DNA from: Chloroflexia bacterium
GTDB taxonomy: Bacteria; Chloroflexota; Chloroflexia; Thermomicrobiales; UBA6265
Length of the DNA stretch: 8,124 bases
Direction: 5' to 3'
Assembly (NCBI GenBank): GCA_013698305.1
Contig: JACCVC010000189.1
Location: forward strand, 1 to 8,124
The notes beneath the pieces were generated by a model. It did not search any database. It worked only from the letters and a program-made list of their open reading frames with translations, and had not been told where the DNA came from. Made by a program: the position numbers and the translations under genes. This document shows positions 1 to 6,289 of this stretch, piece after piece; the first letter of the stretch is position 1, and each line of letters starts with the position of its first letter.

Positions 1-25
1 GGCCAGATTCGGTAACGAACTGGCC
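1..25. repeat. Hairpin-forming inverted repeat at window edge
   Basis: GGCCAG (1-6) pairs with CTGGCC (20-25), and TTCG (8-11) pairs with CGAA (16-19). This leaves a bulged A at 7 and the loop GTAA (12-15), which fits the GNRA tetraloop pattern if transcribed. No T-run follows, so it is not a canonical intrinsic terminator. It could be a structured RNA end, an operator, or chance within an upstream coding end. The stem is cut by the window edge, so it may extend leftwards. Confidence 0.4.
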
Positions 26-130
26 CTCGCAGGCGTGACTTCGCAACCACGTGACGTGAACAGCGTGCGCCTTGACAACGCTGTATTCATCGCGCTACAA
101 GTCTCGCAACACGAATGGCCGAGTAGATGA
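2..130 (+). CDS. Possible C-terminal end of an upstream gene (partial, unrecognised)
   Basis: The frame beginning at position 2 is open from the left edge for 42 codons to a TGA at 128-130. It contains a plausible mixed sequence (FGNELALAGV near the start, NAVFIALQV near the end). Third-position GC is about 60 percent by my count, lower than in the transporter genes but above random. I do not recognise a family. A second open frame (60-224) overlaps it and ends just before the ATPase gene; it has weaker codon bias. Either, both or neither may be real. The promoter candidate for the transporter would lie inside this frame. Confidence 0.22.
   Translation, partial: ARFGNELALAGVTSQPRDVNSVRLDNAVFIALQVSQHEWPSR
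72..101 (+). promoter_or_regulatory. Candidate sigma-70-type promoter for the transporter operon
   Basis: A perfect -35 hexamer TTGACA (72-77) is followed after 18 nt by TACAAG (96-101), a 4/6 match to TATAAT. This is the best promoter-like pair upstream of the ATPase gene. It would give a 5' leader of roughly 140 nt. That leader includes a 6-bp inverted repeat, GAACCC (191-196) with GGGTTC (216-221), just ahead of the Shine-Dalgarno. The evidence is sequence matching only. Confidence 0.4.
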
Positions 131-245
131 ATTGCCGGGTCCCGATCCAGATGGCGATGCAGCTCCCGAAGCAGGAACTCCTATTGTGGCGAACCCCGTG
201 CATCAGGTGTTGTCCGGGTTCTGAATGAGGAGCGACGAGCATCGC

Positions 246-1811
246 ATGACAGATCCCACCGTCCCAACCCCACCCACGAAGGATTCTCACCAGGCGGGCG
301 GTCGTGATGTCCGTCCAATCCTCTCGCTGCGCGGCATCACCAAGGGCTTTCCCGGTGTTCGCGCCCTGACCGATGTCGATCTCGATGTCTATCCCGGCGA
401 GGTCCACGCGGTCATGGGCGAGAACGGCGCCGGAAAGTCCACGCTGATGAAGATCGTGGCCGGGGTGTACCAGCCGGATTCCGGAACGATCACGCTTGAC
501 GGCGAGCAGGTCCACTTCGCCCACCCTCGCCAGGCGCAGGAACGCGGCATCAGCATCATCCATCAGGAGTTCAATCTGCTGCCCGAGCGGACGGTTGCCC
601 AGAACATCTTCCTGGGCCGGGAGCCGAAGCGCGTCTGGCTCACCGACGCCGCTGAGATGGAGCGAGCCACCACCGATCTGCTGACCGAGCTTGGCGTGGA
701 ACAGTCCATCTCGCCCGGTGTCATGGTGGGACGCCTTTCCGTCGCTCAGCAGCAAAACGTCGAGATCGCCAAGGCGCTCTCCTTCGATGCCCGAATCGTG
801 GTGATGGACGAGCCAACCGCCTCACTCTCGCCCACCGAGGTCGAATCGCTGTTCCTCCGTATCCGAGCCTTGCGGGAGCGCGGCATCGCCTTCATCTATA
901 TCAGCCATCGCATCGACGAGATCACCACGTTGACGCAGCGCATCACCGTGCTCAAGGACGGCGAAAACGTCGGCACGATGAACACCCAGGAGACATCGCC
1001 GACCCAGCTGGTCTCGATGATGGTAGGGCGCGAGCTGTCGTCCTACTACCCTCCCTTCGCCGACGAAAGCGACATCGGCGAGCCCCTGCTGCAGATAGCC
1101 GGCGGAGGCAACGACGACCTTCACGACATCAACCTGACCGTCCGTCGCGGCGAGGTGGTGGGTATCGCCGGGCTGGAGGGAGCGGGACGCACGGAGCTGG
1201 CCCGCGCCATCTTCGGCGTCGATCCGTTCACGCGGGGCACGATGACCCTGGATGGCGAGGTCGTCCACTTCACGCATCCTCGCCAGGCGATCCGGGCAGG
1301 GATCGGGTTCCTGACCGAAGACCGCAAAAGCGAGGGGCTGATACTGCCGCAGAGCATCCGCGACAACAACCTGCTGGCATGGCGATCGATCGGTCGCGGC
1401 GGCCGGGCCGCAAGCAAGAGTCCGCCCGACCTCGCCGACCAGGCGCGGCGCGTCGATCTCCGGGCGTCAGGATTCGAGCAGGAGGCGCGGTTCCTGAGCG
1501 GTGGCAATCAGCAGAAGGTCGTGCTGATGAAGTGGCTCTCGACCGGCGCGCGGCTGTTGATCTTCGACGAGCCGACCCGCGGCATCGATGTCGGGGCGAA
1601 AGCCGGCATTCACGTACTGGTGCGGGAACTGGCGAGAGCAGGCGCGGCGATCCTCATGATCTCGTCAGAGTTGCCGGAGGTGATCGGCATGAGTGATCGC
1701 ATCGCCGTGATGCGCAACGGCGCCATTGTCCAAGAGCTTCCTCGCGAATCGACGGAGCGGGAAATCATGACCTACGCCGCGGGTGAAGCCGCCATCAAGG
1801 CGCCAGCATGA
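246..1811 (+). CDS. Sugar ABC transporter ATP-binding protein, double NBD (RbsA/MglA/XylG type)
   Basis: This is the cytoplasmic ATPase that powers the CUT2-class sugar importer encoded by the next three genes. Translated from ATG 246 it has 521 residues, close to the roughly 500 usual for RbsA relatives. In NBD1 the Walker A is GENGAGKST (58-66), the signature-like segment is LSVAQQQ (164-170), Walker B is VVMDEP (185-190) and the switch histidine is H221. In NBD2 the P-loop is degenerate, with GLEGAGRT (309-316) carrying Arg instead of Lys. Its signature LSGGNQQK (417-424) is intact, and Walker B leads into DEPTRGID at 441-448. One canonical and one degenerate P-loop is normal for this family. 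I chose ATG 246 because GAGGAG (227-232) lies 13 nt upstream; ATG 225, which adds seven residues, has no Shine-Dalgarno. The stop overlaps the next start by 4 nt. The sugar cannot be read from the ATPase. Confidence 0.96.
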   Translation: MTDPTVPTPPTKDSHQAGGRDVRPILSLRGITKGFPGVRALTDVDLDVYPGEVHAVMGENGAGKSTLMKIVAGVYQPDSGTITLDGEQVHFAHPRQAQERGISIIHQEFNLLPERTVAQNIFLGREPKRVWLTDAAEMERATTDLLTELGVEQSISPGVMVGRLSVAQQQNVEIAKALSFDARIVVMDEPTASLSPTEVESLFLRIRALRERGIAFIYISHRIDEITTLTQRITVLKDGENVGTMNTQETSPTQLVSMMVGRELSSYYPPFADESDIGEPLLQIAGGGNDDLHDINLTVRRGEVVGIAGLEGAGRTELARAIFGVDPFTRGTMTLDGEVVHFTHPRQAIRAGIGFLTEDRKSEGLILPQSIRDNNLLAWRSIGRGGRAASKSPPDLADQARRVDLRASGFEQEARFLSGGNQQKVVLMKWLSTGARLLIFDEPTRGIDVGAKAGIHVLVRELARAGAAILMISSELPEVIGMSDRIAVMRNGAIVQELPRESTEREIMTYAAGEAAIKAPA

Positions 1812-2794
1812 GCGCACTTGCACCTACTCGACCCAACATCGCCACACTCCGCACAGGGATCGGCGGCTCGTCGACGGCACAGATCTACATGATCCTGATC
1901 CTGGTACTGGTGGTCACCTGGGGGTTGATCCTGGCGACCGGCGGGAACCTCAACATCACCAACACGCTCGTCCGCTCGGTCGCATTGGGGATCGTCGCCG
2001 TCGGGCAGACCTTCGTTATCCTCGGGGGTTCGCTCGACCTCTCCGTCGCCTACCAGGTCAGCGTGACGGCCGTTGTCGCCTCGGTGCTGATGGATGGTAA
2101 CCCGAATAATATCTGGTTCGCAGTACCGGCGGTGCTCGTCATCGGCGCGGCGATCGGCGCAATCAACGGGCTGGTGATCACGGCCTTCCATATCAACGCC
2201 TTCATCGCCACGCTCGGCACGTCGCTGATCCTGCGCGGCGCGCTCAACGCGACCTTCGACAACTACGCAGGCGAAGTGCCGGATGAGTTCCGGGCACTCG
2301 GGTACGACGGCCTGCTCGGCATCCCCTACTCCGTGATCCTGCTGCTGGCGATCGTCGCGCTCGGCTGGTTCATCCTGCGCTACACCCGATTCGGTCACCA
2401 CCTCTACGCGGTCGGCGAGAGCGACGAGACGGCACGGCTCTCCGGCGTCCGGTCGGGCCGGGTACTCATCGTCGCGCATGTCCTGTGCAGCCTGACCGCG
2501 ACCTTGACCGGGCTATTCATCATCAGCAGGCTCAGCGCGGGAGCGCCATGGGTCGGACCGGATGGCGACTACGACCTGGAATCCATCGCCGCCGTCGTGC
2601 TCGGGGGCGCCGCGCTGGCGGGCGGACGCGGCGGCGTGCTCGGCACCTTCGCCGGGGTGTTGATCCTGGCGCTGCTCGACAACGCCTTCAACCAGTTGCA
2701 GATCAACACCTTCCTCAAGGATGTGGTGCGGGGCGCGATCATCATCGCCGCCGTCGCCGCCTATGCCCTGAGACAGCGGCAGGACGTGCGATGA
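1808..2794 (+). CDS. Sugar ABC transporter permease 1 (RbsC-like, BPD_transp_2 family)
   Basis: This is one of two membrane subunits that form the sugar channel with the upstream ATPase. The 328-residue product is almost wholly hydrophobic helices, with a short polar N-terminus. Family hallmarks are GGSLDLSVA near residue 75, the INAFIATLGT segment around 130-140, AVGESDETARLSGV around 200-213 and IAAVVLGGAALAGGRGG around 260-276. The glycine-rich loop is the expected ATPase-contact region by analogy with RbsC; that assignment is inference. The start ATG overlaps the ATPase stop in an ATGA, so translation is probably coupled, and the stop overlaps the second permease in the same way. The length fits the family. 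The start is supported by the overlap rather than by a separate strong Shine-Dalgarno. Confidence 0.95.
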   Translation: MSALAPTRPNIATLRTGIGGSSTAQIYMILILVLVVTWGLILATGGNLNITNTLVRSVALGIVAVGQTFVILGGSLDLSVAYQVSVTAVVASVLMDGNPNNIWFAVPAVLVIGAAIGAINGLVITAFHINAFIATLGTSLILRGALNATFDNYAGEVPDEFRALGYDGLLGIPYSVILLLAIVALGWFILRYTRFGHHLYAVGESDETARLSGVRSGRVLIVAHVLCSLTATLTGLFIISRLSAGAPWVGPDGDYDLESIAAVVLGGAALAGGRGGVLGTFAGVLILALLDNAFNQLQINTFLKDVVRGAIIIAAVAAYALRQRQDVR

Positions 2795-3804
2795 GCGCCA
2801 CTGCCGGGAATCAATCCACGCGAACCATGCCGGTCGACTCGTCCGGGCAGCGCCTTGGACGAGCGATCCTCGGCGGCGCACCTATCTTCGTCGTGCTGGC
2901 GATCCTGCTGGTTTGGATAAGCATCGAGAACCCGAACTTCACCAGCCCACCGATCTTCCTGCTCTTCCTGCGCCAGGCGGCGCCACTGATGATCCTCGCA
3001 GCCGGACAACTGTTCGTGATCATCTCGGGAGAGTTCGACCTATCCGTCGGCGCCCTGGTCACCACTGTCGTGATCGTCGCAGCTCGCCTGATCGACGGCG
3101 ATCCCGCTCGCACCTGGCCGGTCATTGCCCTGTTGTTTGTAGGCGGAATCGTCGTCGGCCTGGCGAACGGATTGATTACGACCCGGCTGGGCGTGCCGTC
3201 GTTCATCACCACGCTCGGCACGATGCTCATGCTCAACGGCGCGACGCTCTGGTGGATCGGTGGCACGCCACGGGGCGACCTTCCGGACAACTTCCGGCAA
3301 TGGGGCCGATTCGGCATCGATGACTTTCCGTGGCTAGGTCAACTCCCGTACTCCGTCATCATCCTGTTCGTCGTGACCGCGCTCGGCGTCTGGCTCCTGC
3401 ACGGCAGCACGTTTGGCAAACAACTGTTCGCGACGGGCGGCAACCCACGCGCGGCCTACCTCTCCGGCGTCAATGTTCCCTGGGTACGCACCATGGCGTT
3501 CGTGATCTCGGCGGTGTCCGCCGTTATCACCGGCATTCTCCTCGGAGGATTCACTGGTGTCTCGCCCAGCGCCGGCGATGGGCTCGAGTTCGAGGCGATC
3601 TCGGCGGTGGTGCTCGGGGGGGCGGTGCTCGGCGGTGGCCGGGGCGCGTTGATCCCGGCGATCGCCGGAGCGATGACGCTGGCGGCGCTCTTCACCTTGC
3701 TCAATCTCCTCGGACTGCCCCAGCCATTTCGCTATACGGTGCAGGGCGTCATCATCATCGCCGCGCTCGGCATCGCCGCATTCCGCACCCGAAAGAGCCG
3801 GTAA
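2791..3804 (+). CDS. Sugar ABC transporter permease 2 (RbsC-like, BPD_transp_2 family)
   Basis: This is a second, clearly different permease of the same family (337 residues). It presumably pairs with permease 1 as a heterodimer in the membrane. Motifs parallel the first permease: SGEFDLSVGA, VPSFITTLGTMLMLNG, ATGGNPRAAYLSGV and ISAVVLGGAVLGGGRGA. About 25-30 polar residues precede the first helix. ATG 2791 is chosen because it forms an ATGA overlap with the preceding stop. The frame is open further upstream, but that stretch is only antiparallel-frame noise inside permease 1. ATG 2827 is a possible shorter start with no better ribosome site. Two permeases per importer are known from the Lsr, Ytf/YjfF and Rha systems, whereas RbsC, AraH and XylH work as one gene product. 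Confidence 0.95.
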   Translation: MSATAGNQSTRTMPVDSSGQRLGRAILGGAPIFVVLAILLVWISIENPNFTSPPIFLLFLRQAAPLMILAAGQLFVIISGEFDLSVGALVTTVVIVAARLIDGDPARTWPVIALLFVGGIVVGLANGLITTRLGVPSFITTLGTMLMLNGATLWWIGGTPRGDLPDNFRQWGRFGIDDFPWLGQLPYSVIILFVVTALGVWLLHGSTFGKQLFATGGNPRAAYLSGVNVPWVRTMAFVISAVSAVITGILLGGFTGVSPSAGDGLEFEAISAVVLGGAVLGGGRGALIPAIAGAMTLAALFTLLNLLGLPQPFRYTVQGVIIIAALGIAAFRTRKSR

Positions 3805-3805
3805 C

Positions 3806-3833
3806 TTGTGCAATCGTCAACACCGTGTAAGAT
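3806..3833 (+). promoter_or_regulatory. Weak candidate promoter ahead of the binding-protein gene
   Basis: TTGTGC (3806-3811) is followed after 16 nt by TAAGAT (3828-3833). The -10 is a 4/6 match and the -35 only 3/6. It begins right after the permease 2 stop and could supply extra transcription of the binding-protein gene, which usually needs more copies than the membrane subunits. The match is poor and could be chance. Confidence 0.22.
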
Positions 3834-3853
3834 CATGGTATCGAGTTCAACCC

Positions 3854-3863
3854 GGAAAGGAGG
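3854..3863 (+). promoter_or_regulatory. Strong Shine-Dalgarno not attached to an annotated gene
   Basis: GGAAAGGAGG is among the best ribosome-binding sequences in the window. It sits 7 nt before a GTG codon at 3871, but about 130 nt before the real start of the binding-protein gene. It therefore points to translation of a short leader ORF rather than of the downstream protein. Confidence 0.5.
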
Positions 3864-3870
3864 CCGAAGC

Positions 3871-3915
3871 GTGATACAGGCGCATCGCGGCGGGACCACT
3901 GGTCCTTGCTACTGA
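3871..3915 (+). CDS. Candidate 14-residue leader peptide ORF
   Basis: GTG 3871 opens a 14-codon frame ending in TGA 3913-3915 and reading MIQAHRGGTTGPCY. The support is the near-ideal Shine-Dalgarno with 7-nt spacing and the position in the 185-nt gap between permease 2 and the binding protein. A 5-bp hairpin with a 3-nt loop, GGACC/GGTCC (3893-3905), lies within its 3' half. A second one, GCATCG/CGATGT with one G-T pair (3923-3941), lies just after its stop. There is no run of one amino acid that would suggest classic attenuation. It may be a regulatory uORF, a relic, or chance; no homology can be claimed for a peptide this short. Confidence 0.3.
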   Translation: MIQAHRGGTTGPCY

Positions 3916-3976
3916 CGCGCCGGCATCGTCTTCAGCGATGTGAACACCAGATGCATTCCCGCCGTTCGTTATGACC

Positions 3977-3984
3977 GAGGAGGT
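3977..3984 (+). promoter_or_regulatory. Shine-Dalgarno that fixes the GTG start of the binding protein
   Basis: GAGGAGGT ends 5 nt before GTG 3990. This makes the non-ATG start more credible than the internal ATG at 4029, which would shorten the signal-peptide N-region. Confidence 0.8.
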
Positions 3985-3989
3985 CTCCC

Positions 3990-5213
3990 GTGACCCGTTC
4001 CATATCACTTCCGGCGCCGCTGCCGAGGATGTTTTTCATCGCCATCGCCGCGATGCTCGTGATCAGCACCATGAGCATAACGGCCCTGGCACAGGACGCG
4101 ACGCCTGAAGCGGGCGGCGCAACGTCGGATTCCCCGTTCTTCAGCCAGGAAGAGTATGAAGCCCAGCTGGCCCAGCGGGACATCGAGCCGGAAGGGCCGG
4201 AGGATCAGCCGTGGATCCAGGCGATCGAGCCAGAGTATGCAGACACCTCCGAGTACGCGACCGAAGGGCCGTGGGATGTCTGCTTCTCCAACGCCGCCGT
4301 GAACAATCCGTGGCGCGCCGTCGGCTGGACCACGATGCAGGCGCAGGTCGAGGTGCTGCAGGAAGAAGGCGTGATCGGTGAGTTCACGGTCTTCGACGCA
4401 GAGGGCGACGACAACCAGCAGATCTCCGACATCGAGTCATTGCTCAACGAGGACTGTGACATCCTGATCGTCTCGCCGAATACCACCGCCGCCCTGACGC
4501 CAGCGGTCGAGACGGCCTGCGAACAGCTGCCGGTGATCGTGTTCGACCGCGGCGTCGAGACCGACTGCCCGGTGACATTCATCCATCCGATCGGCGGCTA
4601 CGCGTTCGGAGCGGACGGCGCGGAGTTCCTGGTCGAACAGGTTCCTGAAGGCGGGAATGTGTTGGCGCTTCGCATCCTGCCGGGCGTCGACGTGCTTGAA
4701 ACCCGCTGGGCCGCTGCCGACATCGCCTTCCAGGAAGCCGGCATCAACGTCATTGGCGAGGAGTTCACCGAAGGTGACCGCGCCAACGTCCAGACGATCG
4801 TCACCGACTACATCGCCCAGTACGGCGATGACATCGACGGGGTGTGGATGGACGCCGGCCAGGACGCGGTCGCCGTGATCGAGGCATTCGAGACCCTCGG
4901 CCTGGACGTGCCGCCGCTCACCGGCGAGGACCAGCTGGACTTCCTGAACGCCTGGGCGGATCAGGACCTGACCGCGGTTGCGCCGACGTACCCGAATTTC
5001 CAGTGGCGAACGCCGATCCTCGCCGCGACGATGATCCTCGCCGGTGAGGAAGTTCCCTCAGAGTGGGTGCTGCCGCAGCCGCTGATCACCGAGGAGACAC
5101 GCGACCAGTACCTCGCGGAGGACGTCGATATGCCACCGCTGCACTACGCGCTGTGCGGTTGTGAAGAGTTTGCGGAGTACCCGGAGCGCTGGGGCGGCGA
5201 AGCTGTGGAATAA
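3990..5213 (+). CDS. Sugar ABC transporter solute-binding protein (RbsB-like, periplasmic-binding-protein fold)
   Basis: This 407-residue secreted receptor delivers the sugar to the two permeases. Residues 1-34 form a signal peptide: Arg3 and Arg13, a hydrophobic stretch at about 14-34, and a predicted cut after ALA34, before QDATPEA. No cysteine occurs before C98, so there is no lipobox. An acidic linker of about 60 residues precedes the sugar-binding core, which begins near WDVCFSN (95-101). D186-R187 after the first lobe strands, R239 and the D288-AGQD segment resemble ligand-contact positions of RbsB-type proteins; this mapping is by eye. Six cysteines (98, 156, 177, 193, 389, 391) may form disulfides, including a CGC near the C-terminus. 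The family matches CUT2 receptors, but the ligand is not identifiable. Start GTG 3990 is set by its Shine-Dalgarno. The gene is separated from the permeases by a 185-nt leader-like gap. Confidence 0.92.
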   Translation: MTRSISLPAPLPRMFFIAIAAMLVISTMSITALAQDATPEAGGATSDSPFFSQEEYEAQLAQRDIEPEGPEDQPWIQAIEPEYADTSEYATEGPWDVCFSNAAVNNPWRAVGWTTMQAQVEVLQEEGVIGEFTVFDAEGDDNQQISDIESLLNEDCDILIVSPNTTAALTPAVETACEQLPVIVFDRGVETDCPVTFIHPIGGYAFGADGAEFLVEQVPEGGNVLALRILPGVDVLETRWAAADIAFQEAGINVIGEEFTEGDRANVQTIVTDYIAQYGDDIDGVWMDAGQDAVAVIEAFETLGLDVPPLTGEDQLDFLNAWADQDLTAVAPTYPNFQWRTPILAATMILAGEEVPSEWVLPQPLITEETRDQYLAEDVDMPPLHYALCGCEEFAEYPERWGGEAVE

Positions 5214-5244
5214 CGCGGCTGATCAGCGTTTCACAAAATGACGT

Positions 5245-5279
5245 GCGCGGGTGGATTTCCATCAGAGGTCCACCCGCGC
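5245..5279 (+). terminator. Long hairpin between binding-protein and epimerase genes (attenuator or mRNA-stabilising stem)
   Basis: GCGCGGGTGGA (5245-5255) pairs perfectly with TCCACCCGCGC (5269-5279). With two G-U pairs, one A-U and one C-G the stem extends inward to 15 bp around a 5-nt loop (5260-5264). No T-run follows, so it is not a textbook intrinsic terminator. It starts 32 nt after the binding-protein stop and ends 12 nt before the epimerase ATG, inside the zone a starting ribosome would cover. Likely roles are partial termination, protection of the 3' end of upstream mRNA, or reduced epimerase translation. Confidence 0.7.
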
Positions 5280-5291
5280 TATGGGTAACGT

Positions 5292-6158
5292 ATGAGACAA
5301 CCTGCCATCGGCGCGAACCTCTGGATCTGGGAATCACCGGTCACGACTGACGTGATCCGCCGCCATGCCCCTCGCCTCGCCGAGTGGGGATTCGACATGA
5401 TCGAGCTACCGGTCGAATACCTGGAAGCATGGGACCCTGCCGATATCCGGCCACTCCTTGAGGAGCATGGCCTCAACGCGTGTGTATGCGCCGTGATGCC
5501 AAAGCCGCGCAGCCTCTCCACCTGGGACACGTATGCTGTCCTTGGATCGCAGTCTTACATGAAGGCATGCATCGACAAGGCCGCGACGCTGGACGCCGAT
5601 GTCGTCGCCGGACCGATCTATGACTGGACTGGAAACACTGGCGCGATACCGCCCGAGTTCAGAGCGGAACTTGTCCAGCGCCTGGTCAAGAATCTGCAAC
5701 CGGTGCTCGACCACGCCGCTTCAACGGGTGTCAGGCTCGCCATCGAGCCGCTCAACCGCTTCGAGACCAGCCTGTTCAACACCGTCGAGCAGACGATGGA
5801 ACTGATCCAGAAAGTCGATCACCCATCGCTTGGTCTCCTGCTCGACACCTTTCACATGAACATCGAGGAGCGAGACATCGGCGCGGCGATCCGGCTGGCC
5901 GGTGACCGCCTGTTCCACTTCCACGCCTGTGGCAACGACCGCGGCGCTCCTGGTGGCGACAACATCGACTGGCAATCGATCCGAGAGGCGCTGGGCGACA
6001 TCGGCTACGACGGCGCGGTCTCGATCGAGTCATTCACCAGCGCGAATCAGACCATCGCCACCGCCGCCTCGATCTGGCGACCGCTTGCCCAGTCACAGGA
6101 TGACATCGCAGTTGATGGGTTAGCTTTTCTGAACAGCCTATTTGAAACGTCGAGATGA
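5292..6158 (+). CDS. Ketose 3-epimerase, D-tagatose/D-psicose 3-epimerase family (sugar phosphate isomerase/epimerase TIM barrel)
   Basis: This is a predicted cytoplasmic metal-dependent enzyme that inverts C3 of a free ketohexose or ketopentose. The 288-residue product has the length of this family. Metal ligands E152 (in AIEPLNRFE), D185 (in LLDTFHMNIEE), H211 (in HFHACGNDRG) and E246 (in VSIESF) are all present. The substrate-contact residues E158, H188 and R217 are also present. These seven positions carry the same numbers as in Pseudomonas cichorii D-tagatose 3-epimerase as I recall its structure, which is strong support for the subfamily and for ATG 5292. The ribosome site is weak, with only GGGTAA nearby, and a strong hairpin ends 12 nt upstream. 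Placement directly after a sugar importer suggests that it acts on the imported sugar. A related inosose or hydroxypyruvate isomerase role is less likely but not excluded. Confidence 0.9.
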   Translation: MRQPAIGANLWIWESPVTTDVIRRHAPRLAEWGFDMIELPVEYLEAWDPADIRPLLEEHGLNACVCAVMPKPRSLSTWDTYAVLGSQSYMKACIDKAATLDADVVAGPIYDWTGNTGAIPPEFRAELVQRLVKNLQPVLDHAASTGVRLAIEPLNRFETSLFNTVEQTMELIQKVDHPSLGLLLDTFHMNIEERDIGAAIRLAGDRLFHFHACGNDRGAPGGDNIDWQSIREALGDIGYDGAVSIESFTSANQTIATAASIWRPLAQSQDDIAVDGLAFLNSLFETSR

Positions 6159-6166
6159 TAGAACGA

Positions 6167-6289
6167 TTACTTCTCATTTACTTCAGCGGTGCTCAAGATG
6201 GTGGGCGCGTAGTGGCCGATCTTGTAGCGGCCCGATCGCACGATCAACCACCCTTGGCAGACACAGGTGTACAGAAACATGGTGGACAC
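6167..6289 (-). CDS. Weak small-ORF candidate in the convergent junction (unrecognised)
   Basis: On the minus strand, 45 sense codons are open from just after a TGA (6305-6307) to a TAA (6167-6169). A GTG at 6289 gives 40 residues and an ATG at 6280 gives 37. The product starts with a hydrophobic stretch containing the cysteine pair YTCVCQGW, then a basic segment, and ends STAEVNEK. Third-position GC is about 78 percent by my count, like the real genes here. There is no clear Shine-Dalgarno. The frame lies just downstream of the acetyltransferase on the same strand, with a 51-nt gap from its stop. It may be a small protein, the tail of a decayed gene, or a chance frame in GC-rich DNA. Confidence 0.22.
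   Translation of the reverse strand: MSTMFLYTCVCQGWLIVRSGRYKIGHYAPTILSTAEVNEK

Noticed and set aside
2485..2790. Long upstream extension of the permease 2 reading frame
   Set aside because: It lies inside permease 1 in another frame, is arginine-rich and non-membranous, and the ATGA overlap at 2791 gives a natural start.
3885..3921. T-box or other riboswitch-like motif around the GGACC/GGTCC stem
   Set aside because: The T-box core sequence is not present on the plus strand. On the minus strand the resemblance is partial and no specifier structure or terminator is visible.
246..5213. Calling the transporter an autoinducer-2 (Lsr) importer from its gene order
   Set aside because: Gene order alone is not enough. 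The downstream enzyme is a ketose epimerase, not LsrF/LsrG, and no LsrK or LsrR is visible.
5212..5232. Short palindrome GCTGATCAGC and AACGC/GCGTT repeat right after the binding-protein stop
   Set aside because: The stem is only 5 bp and much weaker than the hairpin just downstream. It could be part of a composite end but cannot stand alone.
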